The position numbers and the translations under genes were made by a program. From Chloroflexota bacterium (GTDB lineage Bacteria; Chloroflexota; UBA4733): 8,321 bases of DNA. The notes under the pieces were generated by a model that searched no databases, was not told the origin of the DNA, and saw only the letters and a program-made list of their open reading frames with translations. The stretch lies in contig JAICXR010000120.1 of assembly GCA_025980355.1 (NCBI GenBank), positions 1-8,321 on the forward strand. Reading direction: 5' to 3'. Of this stretch, positions 6,270 through 8,321 are shown piece after piece; the first letter of the stretch is position 1, and each line of letters begins with the position of its first letter.

Positions 6270-6686
6270 ATGGCATACGCGGACAAGACACTCACATGTC
6301 GTGAGTGCGGGCGCGACTTTTCCTTTACTGCAAGCGAGCAAGAGTTCTACGCCTCGCGCGGACTGCAGAACGAACCGGGGCGCTGCCCGGAGTGCCGCGC
6401 CGCCCGCAAGGCGGCCGGCGGTGGCCGCTCCGGCGGCGGTTCCTATAGCGACCATAGCGGCGGGTCGTCCTATGGTGGCGGAAGCAGCCGTGGCTCCTAC
6501 GGCAGTGGCGGGGGCGGCGGTTCCTACGGCGGCAGTGGCGGCTACGGCTCGCGCGAGCCGCGCCAGATGTACACCGCCGTGTGCTCCTCCTGCGGCGGCG
6601 AGGCCCAGGTGCCCTTCCAGCCGACCAGCGGCAAGCCGGTCTACTGCCGCGACTGCTTCGCCAAGCAGCGCGCCTCGCGCTACTAG
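6270..6686 (+). CDS. Double zinc-ribbon protein with Gly/Ser/Tyr-rich linker
   Basis: 138 residues in three parts. An N-terminal zinc ribbon (C10, C13, C39, C42) contains the DFSFTASEQEFYASRGL stretch, typical of the probable zinc-ribbon family I know as zf-trcl. A low-complexity Gly/Ser/Tyr linker spans 50-94. A C-terminal zinc ribbon (C105, C108, C126, C129) contains VPFQPTSGKPVYC. Such proteins are frequent in Chloroflexota and some other bacteria, and their function is not established. Paired ribbons plus a Gly-rich arm with scattered arginines suggest RNA or DNA binding, by inference only. The ATG at 6270 is preferred over a TTG at 6240 because TGGAGGT sits at 6254-6260, with GGAGG ten bases upstream of the ATG, and the zinc-ribbon homology begins right after it. 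It is a monocistronic unit with its own promoter, ending just before two hairpins. Confidence 0.85.
   Translation: MAYADKTLTCRECGRDFSFTASEQEFYASRGLQNEPGRCPECRAARKAAGGGRSGGGSYSDHSGGSSYGGGSSRGSYGSGGGGGSYGGSGGYGSREPRQMYTAVCSSCGGEAQVPFQPTSGKPVYCRDCFAKQRASRY
6441..6548 (+). repeat. Four 27-bp in-frame repeats encoding a nine-residue Ser-Tyr period
   Basis: Ser-Tyr pairs recur at residues 58-59, 67-68, 76-77 and 85-86, exactly nine residues apart. In the DNA each unit begins TCCTAT or TCCTAC, at 6441, 6468, 6495 and 6522. The positions between are filled mainly by Gly and Ser. The strict spacing suggests expansion by slippage or unequal exchange followed by drift. Unit number may vary between strains. 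Confidence 0.7.
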
Positions 6687-6691
6687 TCCTC

Positions 6692-6716
6692 GAGCGGGCG
6701 CACCTCGCGCCCGCTC
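6692..6716 (+). terminator. Perfect 10-bp GC-rich hairpin after the zinc-ribbon gene
   Basis: GAGCGGGCGC (6692-6701) pairs fully with GCGCCCGCTC (6707-6716) around an ACCTC loop, starting five bases after the TAG stop at 6684-6686. No T-tract follows, so it is not a classical intrinsic terminator. In high-GC bacteria such hairpins can still end transcription or protect the mRNA 3' end. Confidence 0.5.
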
Positions 6717-6720
6717 AACA

Positions 6721-6773
6721 AGGCCGCATGGCCCAGGCAGGCAGTGGGGAGACCCGCCTGAGCCATGCGGCCT
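6721..6773. terminator. Long 12+5-bp hairpin between convergent genes
   Basis: AGGCCGCATGGC (6721-6732) pairs perfectly with GCCATGCGGCCT (6762-6773). After one mismatch a further five pairs form between CAGGC (6734-6738) and GCCTG (6756-6760), leaving a 17-nt loop. It lies four bases after the first hairpin and 16 bases from the stop of the minus-strand binding-protein gene. The most likely role is a shared bidirectional terminator. No T-run follows on either strand, so a small structured RNA or a dispersed palindrome is also possible. Confidence 0.5.
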
Positions 6774-6789
6774 ACTCGGTTAAGAAGCG

Positions 6790-8262
6790 TCAGGTCTGCG
6801 GGTTCGCCTTCATGAAGGCGTCCATTTGCTGGGTGATGCTTTGTCCGGCGGTGGCGGCAGACGTCTTGTTCGCGATGAGCTGGCCGACCTCTTTGCTGAT
6901 GATCGAGTTGAGATCCGCCTCGTTGATGCAATACATCCGGAAGAAGGTGTCCTTGCCGTTCGGCACGAGGGCGCCGGGCACGTCCGGCGTCGTCAGATTC
7001 GGGATCTTCTTCACCTCTTCCAGGAAGACCTCCTTCGCCCCGGGATCATAGGGGACGCCGGTGGTGGTCTTCGCGTCCACCTGCTGACCGAGCGGACTGC
7101 TCGCCCATTCGATCCAGGACCAGGCGGCGTCGATTTGCGCGGCCCCTTTCGGCAGTGCCAGGCCGGCGATGCTGGCGTCGTTGGCGTAGGTCACTTCCTT
7201 GGGATAGGGGGCGAGGCCCCATTTGAAGTCCTTGATCTGGCGATAGAGGTTGATGCCGGTGGTCCAGCGCGTATTCATCGACAGCCGGCCCTGGATGAAG
7301 GCGTCGTCGGTGTTGGCGCCCAATTCCTTGCTGACCCCGGCGGCGGGGACGATGCCGTATTTCACCCGCTGGTCCTGGACGAACTGCAGCGCTTTGATCG
7401 CCTCCGGCGTGTCGTAGAAGGCCTTGGTCGGGGCGATGACGTCGTCGGTTTCCTTGCCGCCGGCGGAATTGAGCCAGAGCCGCGTCAAGGTGCCGTCACT
7501 GAGCGGCACCACCGTCATCTTGCCCGCGCTGTCCTTCTTGAGCAGTTTCTTGGCGGCTTCTACCATGTCGTTCCAGGTCCAGTTGCCGGCCTTCCACTGG
7601 TCGTAGGGCGAGGTGATCCCGGCCTGCTGGAAGTGGTCGGCGTTATAGAAGAAGAGGTTCGGCGCCTCGCCGCCGGGGATGCTGACGCCCGGCAAGCCGA
7701 TGACCTTGCCCTTGTAGCTGAGCACGGCCATGGAGATCTTGTCGTACTGGTCCATCTTCAGCAGTTTGGAAGCCGCGACCCGGCTATCCAATGTCGTGAC
7801 GGCGCTCTTGTTGCCGAAGCTCTGCGCCACCTGGCCGTCCATGGTGAAGCTTTCCGGCGGCGAGCCGCCGGCGATCGCGGCGAGGATCGTACTGGTGAAG
7901 TCCTTCGCCTGGAGCGTCACGTCGACCGTGACCGCCGGGTTGAACTGGTGGAACGCTGCGGCGAGCGCCCGATAGCGGGTGAGGTAGCTCTGGTCGCCCC
8001 AGTGCCAGAAGGCGATCGTGCCGTTGGTGGCGCTGGTCTTCACGGCGACCGTGGTCGCGGACGCGCTGGACGTGACGCTGGCCGTGCTGGCGGCCGCATT
8101 CGTGGACGGCGCCGCGCCGGTCGTCGCCGGCACACTACCGGTCGCCGCAGTACCGGCACCGGGAGCGCCGCCACAGGCGGCCAGGAGCGGCAGGGAGAGC
8201 GCAAGAATTCCGCCCTGCCCGATCAGGAAGCGGCGCGTCACAGGGCGATGTACACGGGACAT
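6790..8262 (-). CDS. ABC transporter family 1 extracellular solute-binding lipoprotein (probably sugar)
   Basis: 490 residues from the ATG at 8262. The N-terminus has a twin-arginine-like TRRFLIG (9-15), a hydrophobic stretch (12-29) and a lipobox LAAC ending at C30, so it is probably exported, possibly by Tat, and lipid-anchored. Residues 31-80 form an Ala/Ser/Thr/Gly-rich tether. The folded part (81-490) has family 1 binding-protein features: TIAFWHWGD near the start, NWTWNDMVEAAKKL (227-240), AFIQGRLSMN (321-330), WGLAPYPKE (348-356) and a C-terminal helix ending FMKANPQT. Family members capture sugars or oligosaccharides for an ABC importer; the ligand is unknown and no permease or ATPase gene is in view. 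The 8262 start has AAGGA (8269-8273) six bases upstream. The alternative ATG at 8277 has GGAGG directly touching it, which is too close, so 8262 is preferred. Confidence 0.92.
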   Translation of the reverse strand: MSRVHRPVTRRFLIGQGGILALSLPLLAACGGAPGAGTAATGSVPATTGAAPSTNAAASTASVTSSASATTVAVKTSATNGTIAFWHWGDQSYLTRYRALAAAFHQFNPAVTVDVTLQAKDFTSTILAAIAGGSPPESFTMDGQVAQSFGNKSAVTTLDSRVAASKLLKMDQYDKISMAVLSYKGKVIGLPGVSIPGGEAPNLFFYNADHFQQAGITSPYDQWKAGNWTWNDMVEAAKKLLKKDSAGKMTVVPLSDGTLTRLWLNSAGGKETDDVIAPTKAFYDTPEAIKALQFVQDQRVKYGIVPAAGVSKELGANTDDAFIQGRLSMNTRWTTGINLYRQIKDFKWGLAPYPKEVTYANDASIAGLALPKGAAQIDAAWSWIEWASSPLGQQVDAKTTTGVPYDPGAKEVFLEEVKKIPNLTTPDVPGALVPNGKDTFFRMYCINEADLNSIISKEVGQLIANKTSAATAGQSITQQMDAFMKANPQT

Positions 8263-8268
8263 TTCTCT

Positions 8269-8273
8269 TCCTT
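8269..8273 (-). promoter_or_regulatory. Ribosome binding site that decides the binding-protein start
   Basis: On the minus strand AAGGA (8273-8269) lies six bases before the ATG at 8262. A stronger GGAGG (8282-8278) abuts the in-frame ATG at 8277 with no spacer, so it suits neither start well. The choice moves the N-terminus by five residues and does not change the signal peptide. Confidence 0.55.
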
Positions 8274-8303
8274 CCATCCTCCGTCAACCACCTCCATCGG
8301 CGT

Positions 8304-8309
8304 ATTATA
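8304..8309 (-). promoter_or_regulatory. -10 box (perfect TATAAT) for the solute-binding protein gene
   Basis: On the minus strand TATAAT reads 8309-8304. Transcription would begin near 8297, giving a leader of about 35 nt before the ATG at 8262. The -35 box would fall just beyond the window end, so the promoter cannot be confirmed. Its own promoter suggests the binding protein is the first gene of its transcript; the hairpins at 6692-6773 would then end it. Confidence 0.6.
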
Positions 8310-8321
8310 CATGATAGATGA

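Noticed and set aside
1..8321. Mobile element, CRISPR array, toxin-antitoxin or phage-defence module
   Set aside because: No direct-repeat array, transposase or integrase motif, small paired toxin-like genes, or tRNA-linked attachment site was seen. All substantial genes are metabolic, transport or zinc-ribbon proteins.

Overview
This is a high-GC bacterial window, probably from a member of the Chloroflexota. That placement is an inference from protein style alone: a small two-zinc-ribbon protein with a Gly-rich linker, a twin-arginine-like lipoprotein ABC binding protein, and generally GC-rich codon use. No rRNA, tRNA, CRISPR array, transposase or phage gene is visible. Most long open frames antisense to the named genes are products of the high GC content.

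Layout: (1) Positions 1-786, minus strand: the N-terminal 262 residues of a Gfo/Idh/MocA-family NAD(P)-dependent oxidoreductase, cut by the window edge. (2) Positions 787-995: a divergent intergenic region with a plausible minus-strand promoter, a perfect 9-bp inverted repeat, and a tiny GTG-initiated reading frame behind a strong Shine-Dalgarno sequence. (3) Positions 996-6072, plus strand: a compact four-gene operon, glcD-glcE-glcF followed by a MetF-type methylenetetrahydrofolate reductase. glcD/glcE overlap by 11 nt, glcF/metF overlap by ATGA, and a 61-nt gap separates glcE from glcF. (4) Positions 6073-6269: an intergenic region with a strong sigma-70-type promoter, a near-palindrome over its -35 box, and a leader of about 128 nt that could mask the ribosome binding site. 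(5) Positions 6270-6686: a 138-residue protein with two CxxC-CxxC zinc ribbons joined by a Gly/Ser/Tyr linker that repeats every nine residues. (6) Positions 6687-6789: two strong tandem hairpins between convergent genes. (7) Positions 6790-8262, minus strand: a family 1 extracellular solute-binding lipoprotein, with a perfect TATAAT -10 box near the window end.

How the genes may work together: GlcDEF oxidises glycolate (or another 2-hydroxy acid such as D-lactate) and passes electrons through FAD and two Fe-S clusters to the respiratory chain. Co-transcription with a folate C1 enzyme suggests, but does not prove, a glycolate to glyoxylate to glycine to C1-folate route. The zinc-ribbon gene has its own promoter and is a separate unit. 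The binding protein and the Gfo/Idh enzyme look like ends of neighbouring sugar-uptake or sugar-metabolism loci whose other genes lie outside the window.
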